From Aspidapion aeneum (taxonomy: Eukaryota; Arthropoda; Insecta; Coleoptera; Brentidae): a stretch of 64,000 bases of DNA. The position numbers and the translations under genes are program-made. The notes below the pieces were generated by a model. It ran no database searches. It was given only the letters and a program-made list of their open reading frames with translations, and was not told where the DNA came from. Below, one piece after another: positions 30,655-44,447 of this stretch. Numbering within the stretch: the first letter of the stretch is position 1; each line of letters starts with the position of its first letter. The stretch is from positions 182,493,652 to 182,557,651 of the forward strand of contig OY755038.1 of the NCBI GenBank assembly GCA_963576565.1, in the 5' to 3' direction.

Positions 30655-33600
30655 GATTAAGTATAAACAATTTTTTTTAAACGCAAGTCGAAATAAAATG
30701 GTTTATAACAACAAGCATTAAGTAGTGCAGACAACACAAATCTAAACTAAAACTATAACGCTCTTCGTTTCCATTTTTCTTCTGTGGATGATGGTCAACA
30801 AACATTCTGGCTGGAACAAACTTGAAGTTCCATTCTGGAACAAAACAGCAACACTGGATCAGGTACAACATCTTAGATCAGCTAGTCAGCAACAAACATG
30901 GTGAACGATCAGTAGATTCCAAACAGTACTGAAAGAATCAGAATATCAGTGCAGCTTAATAACAACGATAACTTAAACTAAATGAGGGCAAAATAAAATT
31001 GACATATAAACCGAAAAATATATAGAAATATATAATTTTAACACACATTGTTTGAAAACTACTACATTAAGGTATATATTATATACACGCTTATGCAGAA
31101 ATATGTGGAGACAAAAAAAATGATTTAAGTTAACGTATATAAATTAAGGGAGTCTCCAAACCAAACCGTTTCCTCCATAGTGTTAAACAAACACTAGGTA
31201 CGCAGCAAGAGCTGAGTTTCCACATTGGCCATCTTTGAAACTAAGGGTGAACAGCAGACTCTGTATTGAATTTGGAAAGAAATGTCCAATTGCAGGTTTG
31301 CACAGCGACGGTAAGAAGACGTCGATTGTAGTGATGATGGCTGCTTGGCAGATCTATTGACTTTAATGCTGGAATGGCTGCTTGGTTGATTAAACTGTTT
31401 GTGGAAGAAATTTGTTGGTTGGTTGACAGCACTTTGCAATAGCTGACCTAAAAACAAAATAATTTTAATACAAGAAAAACAATGTTTTTAATAACAATAA
31501 ACCAACCTTATGTAAAACAAAATTAATTGTTTTAAAAAATATATATTATTTAAATTAAAAAAAAATTGAAAATTTTTGATTTTATGATTATATCTCATAA
31601 ATAAGTTTTAGGTGAACTAAAACTAGTCAGACGGCAAATAACCTACAAAAGGTTGTCTGACCCAAAAAAAACGTGTTTGCATCAAAAAATTAATTTTAAA
31701 ACAAAGATAAAAGCAAGAAATAACAAACACTAACTAAAATATTAAAATTGATTATTTTAAAACTTTAAAATATATTTATACCGTATAATAAAAAATAGGT
31801 TTATTTGACAATAATTTATAAAAAATTCAAATACCTTAAGACAAAATTAGTTTACAATAAAGGATTGACAATATTTGACAAAAAACTAAATAAAAAAAAA
31901 ATTAAGTTGGTTTATTGTTTTCATTGTAATACAAAAAAAACAACCCTACCAGGTTAACACAATAAACTTTAAAACAAACATGGATTACTCTATCGAAGCA
32001 AAAACAAATCATATAAAAATAACTCGTGTGATAGAAAGAATAACTGAAAATAAATACAAGTTAGCAAAAACAAACACAAAATGATACAAAAACTAAAATA
32101 CAAGTTTTTATCATAGTTAAGATTTTAATGATACAAAAATTTTAATTTTATAAAGAAAATCAAATAGAACAGATAGAATAATCTCAAATGAAACAAATCC
32201 ACATAGATTTTTTAAACAGAATAAACTCAAATATAATATTTTTTTCTAGAACAAATCAAAACATATTGATTCAATAAAGAACAAATCAAAATAATTCAAT
32301 ATAGAATAAATCAATTAAAAAAAATTAATGAACAAATATAAACAGAACAAATCCAGCCAGATGAATATATACATTTTCAAAATCACTTAGAATAAAGCTC
32401 CTCCTAGAATTTTTCACATTTTTTTTCCGAATTTTCTTTAAAATTTCTTTCCTGAAACATTATCTTTTTTAATGTAAACTTTCTTTTCCATAGATCTTGC
32501 TAAATAATTTTTCTTTAAACATGAAAAATATTCTTCCTTTCAAATTGATTTTCGGTGTGATTTTAGTATGTTTCAAAATGATATGTTTGGTTTTTAATTT
32601 CCTAACTAATTTCCATTTAATTTTATTTTACTTTCCAATAAATTGTAAGCTGGTTTTACAAAATTTTCAAAAACTAAGAACAGCAGCAAAACAAAGCAGG
32701 TTAATATTGATGTCATTGTTTAAAAATTAGACATCTTTGCTTCAAAATACTTGACTTAATGTAAGCAAATGTTTTTAAACTTGACCAATTTAGGTTTTTA
32801 TCGAATTTCATGCACACATAGGGGCGATAGATGATTTTAAAGTGCATGAATCAAAACAAACAAAATAAAACAATCTTAGTTGATAATAAAATTTTAAACA
32901 AAATTATGTCTTATTATATTCCAATTGAAGCGAATGACAAAAAAAAATTAAACAAAAATGACAGTTGATGGTTGCTTCAATCGACTCTTTTTGGTGTTAT
33001 GAAAAGAAAAAACTCTCTTGGGTGATAAACTCATTTCTTATTTTTCCAAAACTACTAAATAAGAACTATTTAGAGTCCAAGCAGGCAAGGGCTTACTTCA
33101 AAAATATGAAAAAAATAATACAAAAAAAATACTTTAAAATATTTTAGGTATAACATACTTTTTTTTCCAATTTAATAAGTTGACAAAAAAAACAAAAGGT
33201 ATCTTAAACGATAAGGTTCTTTAGATAACGCAAGACTTAAAATGAGTAAATATTTAAAAAAAAATAATAATCTTAGAAAGACTAACTTTTACGATAAGTT
33301 TTTCCATAAACGATCAACTGGTGATTTAAAGGATTTTATTATTTACACAAAAAGTATACATAAATTACTTTTTGTTTATCATTAATAGAGGAAATTATGT
33401 ATAGGCTTTAGTTACAACAAAATTACTTAAAGATGATAATAGAAATAAAAATAGTACAAAAATAATAATTTAGGTGTTCTTGATTAATGCTATGCCTGTG
33501 CACTAGCATATCATTTTAATAATGACGTTATAGAGAATATTTTTATATTATCGATTAACTAGGACAGCAAACAGAAAGGAACAAACTAACAAAAAAAACA

Positions 33601-34077
33601 TTTTTAGAAAAGACAACACATTTTTGTGATTTGACATAGTTATACAGTCGTAGAAAAGTTCTACAAAAACAATTGTACTCATAGAGTAAAAGAAAAGTGG
33701 AGATTTTTTTAAAGTTGTTTAAAATAGTGTAGATTTTAAAAAATATCAAAAAAAAAATTAAAAAAAATTATCAAAATTTATCCTTAAAATGGAATTTGCT
33801 TGGCCTAAATGGTACAGACTGTACTTAAAGTTCATATCGTCGAATATTTTCCATATAGGAGAAAAACATAAAAAATAAAATATTGTTTTATTGATAAACA
33901 ATACAAAAATTCAAAAATAGTTTTACACAATCAAATGTTATTAATTTGGATAATATTGATTTTATCAAGTTATAATATAATGAGAAGAGAAAAAAAAAAT
34001 AGAAAAATGTATCTTAGCAATGTCAAGATTGCTATGATAATATCCAATTGGATTCAAAAATGACTTCAAAATGGAAA

Positions 34078-34152
<75 letters not shown>

Positions 34153-37100
34153 TAAATCGAAAAATTTTAACTGTTGATGACGTAGTTTTTATTCGGTTTA
34201 TGGGATCTTAGAAAAGCACTGATTAAGAGCAAATGACCCCCATTTAAAAAAAAACAAAGCTTTTTGAAATAATGGACTCTAAAATATACTATATATAATC
34301 GATTTTACGTTAATACTTTAACCATTACGTTACGTTGATTTACTATAACACACATATTCATCATAAAAGAACAAAACCAAAAGGCATGTGTGGATTTTAA
34401 CAAAAAATAAAATGATATTTTGTTTTTTTTTTAAATATTACAAAAATAAAAAATAATAATTAAAAGTTTACAAAATATCTAAAATGTTCTGGTCACTAGA
34501 AAAAAAAAATAACTTTACCAAAATAATAAAAAGTTAAATATTACACTTTTCCCGTGTAACACAAAAAACAAGATTAAAATTACATATCTGACATATGATT
34601 GATGCAGACATTATCTGAAAAGATACAATTTACTTCTACTAAAGCAAAGTACAAAAGAGATTAAAGAATAACGGTATAGTTGTCACTTATTACGCATAAT
34701 TAAAAATTACAAAAGTTCTGTACACTTATAGATATAACTGTGGCCATAACGCGATAGAGACACTGTCTCTAAGTCCAGCGATTGTTATGCCAACTACCAA
34801 TCTCCACAGCTAATTAGCTATTTTTTTATAAAATTTGTGCTTATGCACTTAGTTTTTATGGTAATTAGTTTGACGGATAACATTTTACAGAAAAAAAAAC
34901 AGTTGTTTGCTGTACACTAAAATTTTTTTATACAAAGATTTTATTTACTTGATTTTAAATATACTATTCCATTAAGATCTTTTTGATTTAAAACTTTCTA
35001 ATTCAAATGAGACTTTTTCGTTAGTCTATAGGTGTTATCACTGCTAAAGCCAAAGACAGTGGTTTTATTTATAAAATATCAAGACAAAAGAAAATATACA
35101 GATTTCATAATGTAAATATTACCAAATGACATAAAGATTAGCTTAAATGGCTTATCAACCCTATAAAGTAAAAAGAGTAAAAATTTGATCATAAAATGTT
35201 ATAATGAAAGAAAATACTTCTTTATTCTGCTGTTCTTGTCTGTTTTTCCAATCTCTGATTATTTCTTGATGTTAATATCTTTTTTTTTTTTAAATATCAC
35301 TGATAAAAATATAACGGTTTTCATTTGATATGGCATGACTCAAGAGTCGTCTACTCTTTATGGTTGTATCTTCTAGGTTTTTCCTATTCCTATACCATTA
35401 AACACTAAATTTCTAAAAATCCTAACTTTTAGTTACTATCTCAAATATTATCTACTTAACCTATTTTTTTAACCAAGTCAGAAAAATTGTCCAAATGTCT
35501 ACCATAAAACCTGTTTTAAAATAATATCCCATCATCACTTCAACACAGGTTTCAAAAACGTATAGTGACTCTTGTATACCAAATCTAAATCATGTTTCGT
35601 CACAATAAAAAGAATAGGTAGATCTACCATTTTAAATTGAAAATTGTATTGTGAAATATAAAATTTATTCAACGACAACGCTTTTGTCTCCCTAATTAGA
35701 AAACCTAAGACACTGTGGATTCAACACTAACAGGAAGTGGCCACCTTCACTGGAGTTAGAAAAACACAGGTGTATAACGAAGAAAGAAACTAGTCCAAAT
35801 CTTCTTGTTAAATAAATTTTCCGGTCTATTGTTTATCCAGTATAACTCAAAAATGAGTTCCCGACATGACGAAATAGAAAATTACCTAGGTCTCTTACTG
35901 AAATCTACTAGGTGTGACGTCACTGTCTTCATTAACCTACCCTGATATAACTTTTTATTCGTTTCATAGGTAAAGTTTTACCTCTACCTTGAATAGTTTT
36001 TTCCCAAATTTAAATTCCCATTTTTACAAAATTATTTGACTTGAAAGAAACCCAAAAATCCAACCCATATATTTTTCCGCTGTTTTAGACCAGTTCACCT
36101 GTAGACCATGTAAGCTATAACATGACGATTATTAATTCAGTAGTTTTCTTGATAAAGATTGGTTAAAACATTTAACTGACTATACCGTAACCCTATCTTT
36201 CAAAATTGAGTAACGATATTAGGAGATACGGCAACAAACAAAACAAATATAGACCAATAGAAAATTTTAATTAAAGGTATACCATTGAAACACCCTCTCG
36301 AGTGGAGAAGAAAAATTCCCTAATTTACTCCTCAGCCTTCTTCTCAATGACTGGGGAGTTTAAAATCCAGCTAAAAACACTCATTCCATAAAAAAACATT
36401 TTATAAAATAATCTAAAATATAATGATACAAACAGCGAAAAAATTAATTCGCCCTCGTCTTACAAAAAAACAACAAAAGAAAAAGAAAACGCGACGATTC
36501 CACTTGGCGAATTATTATTGGTCTATTGTTTTATAACATTCCTTATACATCAAAAGATGCATATAACAATCACAGATCCATTTTGCCATACCATATAGCC
36601 ATATCAAAGTTACGTTAAAAGAAAATTCTAGGACGCTTTAATTCAAAAATACTTCCCTCTCACATATTTACTCAACAGATAGTAATAGACTTTTGTCATT
36701 TATAAAAATATCAACAATTTTAGAACAAATAGTTTTTAAAAACTCTCAACTTGATGGTTTGGTCATTTACAACCCAATACAAAACAATACAATTCCTGAA
36801 AATAAAAATAAAAATATTAATTAAGTAAAATTTTTTGAGGGAAGTCGAAGAATCGTAGACCTCTACAGTTGTTGAATGTCATGGTCTTCACCTATAAAAG
36901 AAAACGAAGTTATAGCACTAATTTTATACATGGTTTTAACAAATATAATAAAACTTTTTCTTTAAAACATCATTTAATGAATTTATTATGCTTTTGACAT
37001 AGTGTTTAGACACTGTTATTTTTCTTTTCATTAAAATCGGTCTCGTAGTTATTAAAAATTAAAACAAGTTTGTACAAATTTTAAATGAGTGCTCATAAAT

Positions 37101-37587
37101 TACGAGGATTAGATGATAATTAAAAACTTTTTAGGCGAATAAAACAATAAAAGCTCTACAAATGCAAAATTTTAAGTTAAAATGCTAAGGCATTGCTTAA
37201 TTAATGTATGTTATATATGTCTATGTAATGATACACAGGCTTGCTTTTGCAATGCAAGAGAAAAAATATCTTTAGTGTCAAAATTGCAAATATTGAAACA
37301 AAAAAAAATTAAAAACTTAAAACAAAGATTGTCCTTTTTGACATCGACGATCTAATCTAAAAACTCAAGAGAGAGATTGTCCCTTTTAACTTTCAGATTG
37401 ATCCAGGATCTAGATTAATATTTTTTTTATAGGTTTTTTAATACGTGTGTAGCTTGAGCTATTACGAAAAAAAAAAATTAAACTTTTTGGCAAAGAATGG
37501 GTAGGGGATGAAATGTCAACTACCTCTAATTCAGAAAAATTAATCGTTTATTTAAACAACTACACTTTCCATTCCATTCCAATGTAA
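30655..37587. other. LARD interior, 3' part: no genes
   Basis: The plus strand is A-rich (minus U-rich transcript) with many AACAAA and AAATAA phrases, notably 31700-34700. The open frames at 30677-30871, 31194-31457, 32497-32730, 32965-33147 and 33555-33749 show no domain. The 800 bp next to the polypurine tract (to about 31460) are the least AT-biased part and could hold cis signals, but I see nothing specific. Confidence 0.5.
34087..34147. repeat. TA dinucleotide microsatellite
   Basis: About 30 TA units preceded by an A run. The isoleucine-tyrosine open frame across it is an artefact. Confidence 0.95.
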
Positions 37588-37945
37588 AGTGTCGAAATGG
37601 ATGCAATAAGAAGATCAATGAGAATATCCAGAACTGATCATACAAGAAATGAGATCATAAAAGAAAGAATGGGAATCGAGGGAAGCATAACTGATGACAT
37701 CACTAAAAGGCAACTGATATGGTATGCCCATGTACAACGGATGAACGACGAAAGATTACCAAAACAGGTCCTAGAATGGCAACCATTAGGGCGCAGAAAA
37801 AGAGGGCGTCCTAAACTGGAATGGCAACAGTCAAAAATGAGTAAAAAAAAACCTGACGGAAGATGACTGTCATGATCGAAGGAGGTGGAGAATAGGCGTC
37901 GGACAACGTAGAAAAATATTCTAAACCGACATAGTAGTAGTAAAC
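37588..37945 (+). pseudogene. LINE endonuclease/reverse-transcriptase C-terminal relic, copy 1
   Basis: The open frame starting at 37597 encodes the C-terminal domain that follows the reverse transcriptase in many insect LINEs: MDAIRRSMRISR, then ERMGIEGSITDDI, the conserved QLIWYAHVQRMNDERLPKQV block and LEWQPLGRRKRGRPKLEW. An extra A in the run at about 37846-37853 shifts the frame. The corrected frame continues as LTEDDCHDRRRWRIGVGQRR and stops with TAA at 37922. The 3' end is CGACATAGTAGTAGT, shared with copy 2 (56815-57850). It is 5'-truncated at about 37588, as expected after incomplete target-primed reverse transcription. It lies inside the LARD. Confidence 0.82.
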
Positions 37946-40849
37946 AACTACTGTATAGAATAAGTCCAACTTAAATCCACATTAAAAAAAATTATTTTTT
38001 TATTAAACAGGATAAGAAGATTACAAAAGTTAGCAAAGAAACGAATGTACTAAATCTTTGGTTACCAAGATATTTACGCACGCAAGTTATTATATTGCTA
38101 CGACAACTACATTATAGAATCTCTGTGTGTAAATAACTTAAAACTTTTGAGATTCAGTGCTATTTACATATGCTAAGAATATCCTGGATGTATGTATCTA
38201 TCCAACATTTTCTTGGAACACAAAGAAAAAAACGAATGAATACTAAAAAAAGAAAGAAAACTTAAATTCGTTGGACACTAACACAAGGTGCGGTCAAAAC
38301 TGTGAAGTAATTCGATTAACTGTGCAGAGAAAACTTAACTGAAAAATTATAGAACTTTATGCTATGCTTAGCTAAGAAGGCATTGTGTTATTAGCACTTT
38401 GCAAAAAAAAACATACAGTACGAAGTACAAAGTAGGCCTGGCAAATAGACTTTTCTTTTGGGCTACTTTTTGTTAGCAGTTGATAAAGATTACTATGATG
38501 AAAAAAAATTACATTAACAGATAAAACAAATCAAAATTATCGAACGAACATTTTCACATATCTTTTAAATCTTAACATGAACAAAAAAAAATACTAACCA
38601 ACAGGTTTAAGTTTCAGTAATTATCTTAAACAAAAATGAAGGTTTAAAAGCTCAAATAACACGTTTCAGGATGACAAAAATAGACACAAAAGGTCTTAAT
38701 GACTTCATGGTATAATTTATAAAAATGAAATATAGTTTTATATTCATTGATTTAAAAAAAAAATGACAGATAGAAATTTATGTAAGCTGTTTTCAGTACC
38801 TCACTGTACACGCGGGTCTATTGTGTAACACTGTGTTTTACACGACGTTGTACATAAAAGTAAAAAGTTTTTATGAAAAAGTTTATATCATATAGATATC
38901 AAAATACCAATTTTTTTTTTAGTTTGTAAATAAAAATCCTATATATTTTTTAATTTAACGCACAAAAATCGTCACATGTGATGTGGTTACGAGAATATTA
39001 GGAATAATGTACATAAGCCATTGTTGTCTAGATTTAGCTGGCAAATCAAAAATAACCGACCGACCTTAATGAAATTTAAATCAAGGAACTGCATTTCTCA
39101 CTATAGATCTTTGTTTGAAAAATATTAATTTAATAGTACCCGTGAATGAAAAAACAAACCCGGGTTTCATGTTACCCACGGAAAAGTATGAGAGAAACAA
39201 AACTTTTTTTTCACGAAAGCTTGTTTGATCTATAAATAGAATATCATAGTTTAATTGATAGATACCGTAAACCGTTGTGTTTACTATGCGTCAGGCACAG
39301 ATCTACGGGAGGAGAAAAAGGTGAAATTTCCCTCCCAAATCTTCAAATATATTTGTTTTGGACACACATAATACAGTGGTCTGGACAATATGCAAAACAG
39401 TTCTATGCAATATTTATTATAATATTTCCTTCCCCAAATAAAATTCCGATACGCCACTGTTATTTGTACAGACTAACGAAGTAGGCTACGAAAGGTTTTT
39501 TCCCAGATGTGTGTTTATTTTAAAAAATTCTTAACCATTTCTTTGTGGACCTGAATGAATAGAAGAGCCCTTTTTTAGAATGTAGGTATAAAATATGGTG
39601 AACATGTGTTTTACCAGTATATCTTTGTTTCATATAGACTCAAGTGGTCTGAAATACTTTTATAGCCTGTAAATTGATTTATGGGCCAAGACGTTTTAAC
39701 TTGGAAATAAAAGATCAACATTTTAAAAATTTTTAACGGTTTTTCTTTGTCGTGTGTAAATACAGTTCAATAAAAAAATATGAAAAAAGTTTTACCATAC
39801 TTAAATTGATTCAAGCAAATATACAGGGTATCTTTTTTTTCAAAAGTTGATTTTGATAGTTTTTCCAAATAGTTTATTTGCTTGAAACAATAGACTTTAT
39901 TATTAACTAAGTCAACTAATTATGTCTCATTTTCTTACTACATGACATCCTATCTAATGATTATCAACCAAAGGGTTTTACTTTTGTTGTTTGATTTTAA
40001 TTAATTTTATAATTAAGTTAGCTTATTGGTTATGTATAACCTAAATTTCCATATTTCCATATTGCGTTTTCTCTTTAACCAGTCTTTAATTATTAAATGG
40101 GAATTATGTTATATTTATTTTAATAATTATTATTTATGCTAAATAATATTATTTTTAAGATTATGTATAAAATTATTACTAACTCAAAATACGCGAGTTT
40201 TTATTTTAGGAAAAATATCAAATACCTTTATCCAATTTCAAAGGTCAAGTCAAATTTAGAAAAATAGATTGATTTGTCATTATCTTTGGTTAAATTTTAG
40301 AAACAATTATTAGTACTTCTCTTATATAGTATGGAAAAGGAACTGCTAAGCAATCTTTTTAGGTTATCTGGTATTTTGGTGTAAACCTATATATTACATC
40401 AAACATGGTACTTTGATCTTATCGAATTTATTTATTTAAATTGTTTATATTTTTAGTTATTTAAAATATGCTACTTAATTTGTATATATTTTAATAAAAA
40501 TCAATAATGTACCTATATACTCATAAAGACATGGACATGACCTGTAAACTTGGTCTTTTTAATAAAAATTACAAGAAAATATCTTCTAGCTTCAAACTAA
40601 TCAAAACGATTTCACTGTTATAACAAATTATCGCTTTAAAACAAGTAAAAAGGGTTAAGGAAAATCTTTACTGTGTTAGGACATTGATTTGTGGCTTTCT
40701 TTAGCCTTATGCAATAAAAATGCTATGAGATTATGTTTTTTTCCAAAAAATTACTGTATGGCTTTACAAAATATTATTTCATTTAAGACATAGTCGATAG
40801 CACCAATACATTTGTTAAATCGATCGTCCTTCTGTCAAACAAATGTATT
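37946..40849. other. LARD interior, middle: no genes
   Basis: No recognised coding sequence. A hAT-like right end ATACGCCACTG lies at about 39449-39459; the possible left partner (CAGGCACAGATCTACGGG near 39292) does not match well and lacks an 8-bp duplication. The frame 39275-39484 overlaps this and is not recognised. Confidence 0.45.
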
Positions 40850-41018
40850 GTAAACTGGATACCTTGGGAAAATAAAAGAGGTAGCGGAAGACCACAAATG
40901 AGATGAGCGCACGATTTGAAGAAACATGCGGACTAGATGGATGAACACGGCGTCATACAGGAAAGAGTGGAAGATATTGAAGGAGGCCTATATCCAAAGA
41001 TGGATCGAAGAAGGCTAA
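40850..41018 (+). pseudogene. LINE reverse-transcriptase C-terminal tail, second family
   Basis: Reading from about 40850 gives a segment with KRGSGRPQMR followed by a stop where these proteins have tryptophan (TGG to TGA at 40904-40906). Next come HDLKKHAD and a second tryptophan-to-stop change (TAG). After a frameshift the reading continues as MNTASYRKEWKILKEAYIQ, RWIEEG, and the natural TAA at 41016-41018. This is the extreme C-terminus of a second insect LINE type, in which G-R-P-x-x-R-W and E-W-K-x-L-x-E-A-Y are conserved. It ends in a short ATAG microsatellite tail. Dead relic inside the LARD. Confidence 0.75.
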
Positions 41019-41035
41019 ATAAATAGATAGATAGC

Positions 41036-44000
41036 ACCATTCTTTTTAAAAGGTAATGAATGTACTGTTAAAATTACCAATGCAAAACTTGTTTAATTAC
41101 CGTGCGAATAAATACCTAACTCAAAAATTACTGTCAAAAAATTCACACACATTATACACAGAAAAACGAGATCTTTACTCTTGTTATTAGACAATAAAAC
41201 TAGTGGTAGTTTATAACAAATAATGTTTAATTACAACTTGCGCAATGTCAATCATTGCTCTAGGTGACATTTTAGTGTAAAATACAGATGATAAAATAAA
41301 GGACTTTATAAATAAAAATTTTGACTCGATCTAAAATATGTACTGAGATAAAAGCTTATGGGCAGTTCTCAATAGGTAATATAGTCCTTTCTTAAGTTTA
41401 GTTAACGTGTTTTGACTTTTAAGTTAATTGATGGATAATTTATTTATTTTTTCAGTAAAGTTATTATTCAATACAATGACATACAAATAAAAAAATAGGA
41501 TGAAACTCTCTCTAAATAGGCTAAGTTGTGTTTTAAGATGGTAGCTAGTAAACCGATATGGATGCCATTTTTATTTTTTCTACAAAAAAGGTTTAGTTTT
41601 CTGTTAGGTCAACGTTTTGATTTTTTGAAAATATAAAAAAATAACGTACATTTTTCGCTAAAGGTGGTTATTTTATTGCTTTGATTTAAAATAGGTCGAA
41701 TTTTCTTAATATCCTTTCTTAGGATATAACTTTAGATCTTTTTTTCGAAAAAAATAGGTCTTCAAAGTTAGACATGTACCAAATTTTAATGTTGACAAAG
41801 ATCAGTACTTTTTTTTTCATAATATGAGCTTTTTATCAAACTCCCTAATCATTTTTCTCTTTCTACATCATGGTTTTAACTCAGAATGATCTATTTGGTA
41901 ATAAGTCGTTTTAGGTTTTAATTTCAAAGGTGTTAATATTTTATAAGATATTTAAGAGTGATAAGTTCATTTATTAACATAAATAGGTAATTACCTAATT
42001 ACTTCGCATGTAGCGGATTAATTCCTTTAAGGGCAAAGATAATGACAAAATAAAGCAAAAATAATTTTTATTGTGATTTTTCCCAAAATATTTTTATAAT
42101 GCTACATTTACATAAGACCTGAGACAAAATTAGTTTATGACTTTACAAACAAAAACCCGAAAGTTTTTGTTTGGACAATCTAGTTTGCTTTACCTGAATC
42201 ATAGAAAATTGAATGAAGGGTTCGACATAGGTTTTTCCATTTCATAATATTTAATTAGGTATACCATTATGCAAAAATGGCTTGACAATAACTTACGATA
42301 ATAAACGACAATATACTTTTTGATTTGATTAAAAATATTATGAAACGAAATTCACTTGATTACCTACATGTTAGTGAAAGAAAATAAATAAAATAGAGTC
42401 TCTCTCAAAAAAACCAAAAAAATATACAGGAGATTTTTACATTTACCTCACTTTACTTAAAAGCTGTGAATTTGCAGATAGTGCTGATAATATCCAACTT
42501 AAGAAAAAAAAATCAAATTTTTCTTTTATGAAAAGAATAATACGTACTTTAATAAGAAAATTATAAAGCAAAAATAGTTCGACAGGTACGTCGTTTTAAA
42601 GAATGCTATGTTTGAATGCTATGTTTTGTAACATAAAACGTAAATTTTTATTTTTAATTTGATAATATTTGAATAGAATCGATATTTGCTGTGGCTACAT
42701 TTATTTAGTCCATGGTTTTAACAATTTAGTGTTTTTTTTTAAATTTTGAAAGATTTACTTGTGGACCTTATAATAAAGAAATTTCTCATAATCGACAAAG
42801 TTGTTACTGAGATACAAAGAAATTAGTTAGTCATGTTTATTTTCCAAAAAGAAACTTGTGTGTAGTTTGGAAAATAAAATACATTTTGAAAATCTGGAAA
42901 TATAAAAACATAAAATTTGAAAATACTTCGTGGTTGCTTACTTATAGTTTGAACTGGAAAATCTCAATCATATATGTATGATATAGAGAGTACAAAAATG
43001 ACAACAAAAAATATCTATCACATATTCTATACAGGATATTGCTAGTAGCTAGGTCTGTTTTTTTGAGTTTATCCTGACCAGATACTTTACAAATGTCCTG
43101 TAGCACAAATCTATGAGAGATGAAATTTCCATAATGATTGCAAATAGACTATAGCAGAGGTATGCTACCCACGCTTGCATGGAAAAAGTAGTTAGAAATT
43201 ATAAGTTTTAAAGTTATGATGCAATATCAATGAAAAATTACTTGAGATTAATTAATTACACCATTTTGGATACTTCTTTAGGTACTTTTTGCCAAGTGAA
43301 GTTTTAGGTATTAAACAAACAATAAAACCAAAATAAAGTTGAAATATCGATATCTACGAAGAAAAATACTTATAAAAACAATGTTATAATGACTTAACAT
43401 AAATTTTTTGTATTATTTATATAAAAAATGTTATTAAATATTAATAAAAAAGGTTTAATGGTTCAAAAAAAAAACAAAAAAAAAAACTGTTATTAATGCA
43501 ATAAAATAAATAAAAAATATCCTCCCTTAGTTATATTTGACGGGTGTCTTCTAAAAAAATCAGTGGTTTATCAGAGGAAGGGTTGGCAATTATTGTTTTA
43601 GCCAACTAATCAAAAATAAAGAGTTGCAATGGACTCCTTTTTTGTGTTTTTAATAAAAGATTCTTAAAAAAAATTCAGCTAGAAAGACAAAATAGGCTTT
43701 TAATGGCAAGAGAATGATAAGTTTAATGAGACTTTATTTTAACAACACTGTGCTACAATTAAGACAAAATAATGGACTCTTTTATCCATTTTAGTTAAAT
43801 AATGTTTTGATGGAACAATTTTAAATGTTTACCAACGAGTTTTGGAGTTATAACTCAAATCTAGAGTTCAGTAAAGCTTTATTAAGGCAAAAGGTTGATC
43901 CTTTCGCATGCTGGAGAATCCGTCCTCCAGATAGAAATGGAGAGCATTTTATTTGCTGGCATATTTGGATAGTATTTAAACTTAACTTTTCAATAAAAAA

Positions 44001-44426
44001 TATTCTACCAATTTATCTTTTAAAAATTTAAAGTGATCATATATCAATAGAAACATTGTCATGACATTGACATTTTCCTTGTATTTACTGATTCAAGGAC
44101 AAAAAAATATTCAAAAATATAAAAAAATTCATAAAATAATTGTAACACAGATTATAACGTTAGTAAATTAAACAACGAAAAACAGTTATGGCACATCTTC
44201 CAACAAATTAGTTTTGGTTTTCAAAAACTAGACAAGACTATTTCTTTTTAAACGAACAATTTTACAAAAATTTCCTTTAGTTTTTCCAACAAAATACTAC
44301 CAATGGGTTAACTAAAGTACTACTGAGTTTTTCTCAAACTTTCAACATAAAATTTTCACAAATTTTTCAAATTTTTTTTTCAAATTTTCCAAAATTTTTT
44401 CACAAATTTTCCAAAAACTAAATTAC
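41036..44426. other. LARD interior, 5' part: no genes
   Basis: This is where gag would start in an autonomous element (minus strand from about 44.4 kb), yet the minus strand is full of stops. The plus frame 43825-44031 (68 codons) is not recognised. 44330-44420 is a pyrimidine-rich CAAATTTTCC-type repeat. Confidence 0.5.
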
Positions 44427-44444
44427 CCTGAACTACTGACACCA
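44427..44444 (-). other. Primer binding site, tRNA-Leu type
   Basis: Three bases inside the 5' LTR edge, the minus strand reads TGGTGTCAGTAG. Its first eight bases are complementary to a tRNA 3' end ...TGACACCA, as in leucine tRNAs used by several insect Ty3/gypsy elements. This fixes the right-hand repeat as the 5' LTR. Confidence 0.75.
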
Positions 44445-44447
44445 CTT

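Noticed and set aside
33965..34153. Tyr-Ile repeat peptide
   Set aside because: Translation of the TA microsatellite.
39275..39484. hAT MITE between CAGGCACAGATCTACGGG and ATACGCCACTG
   Set aside because: The ends do not match as inverted repeats and no 8-bp duplication flanks them.
43825..44031. Possible hAT dimerisation-domain fragment (68-codon frame)
   Set aside because: Only a vague resemblance around a D-P-F-x-C-W segment; not enough to call.
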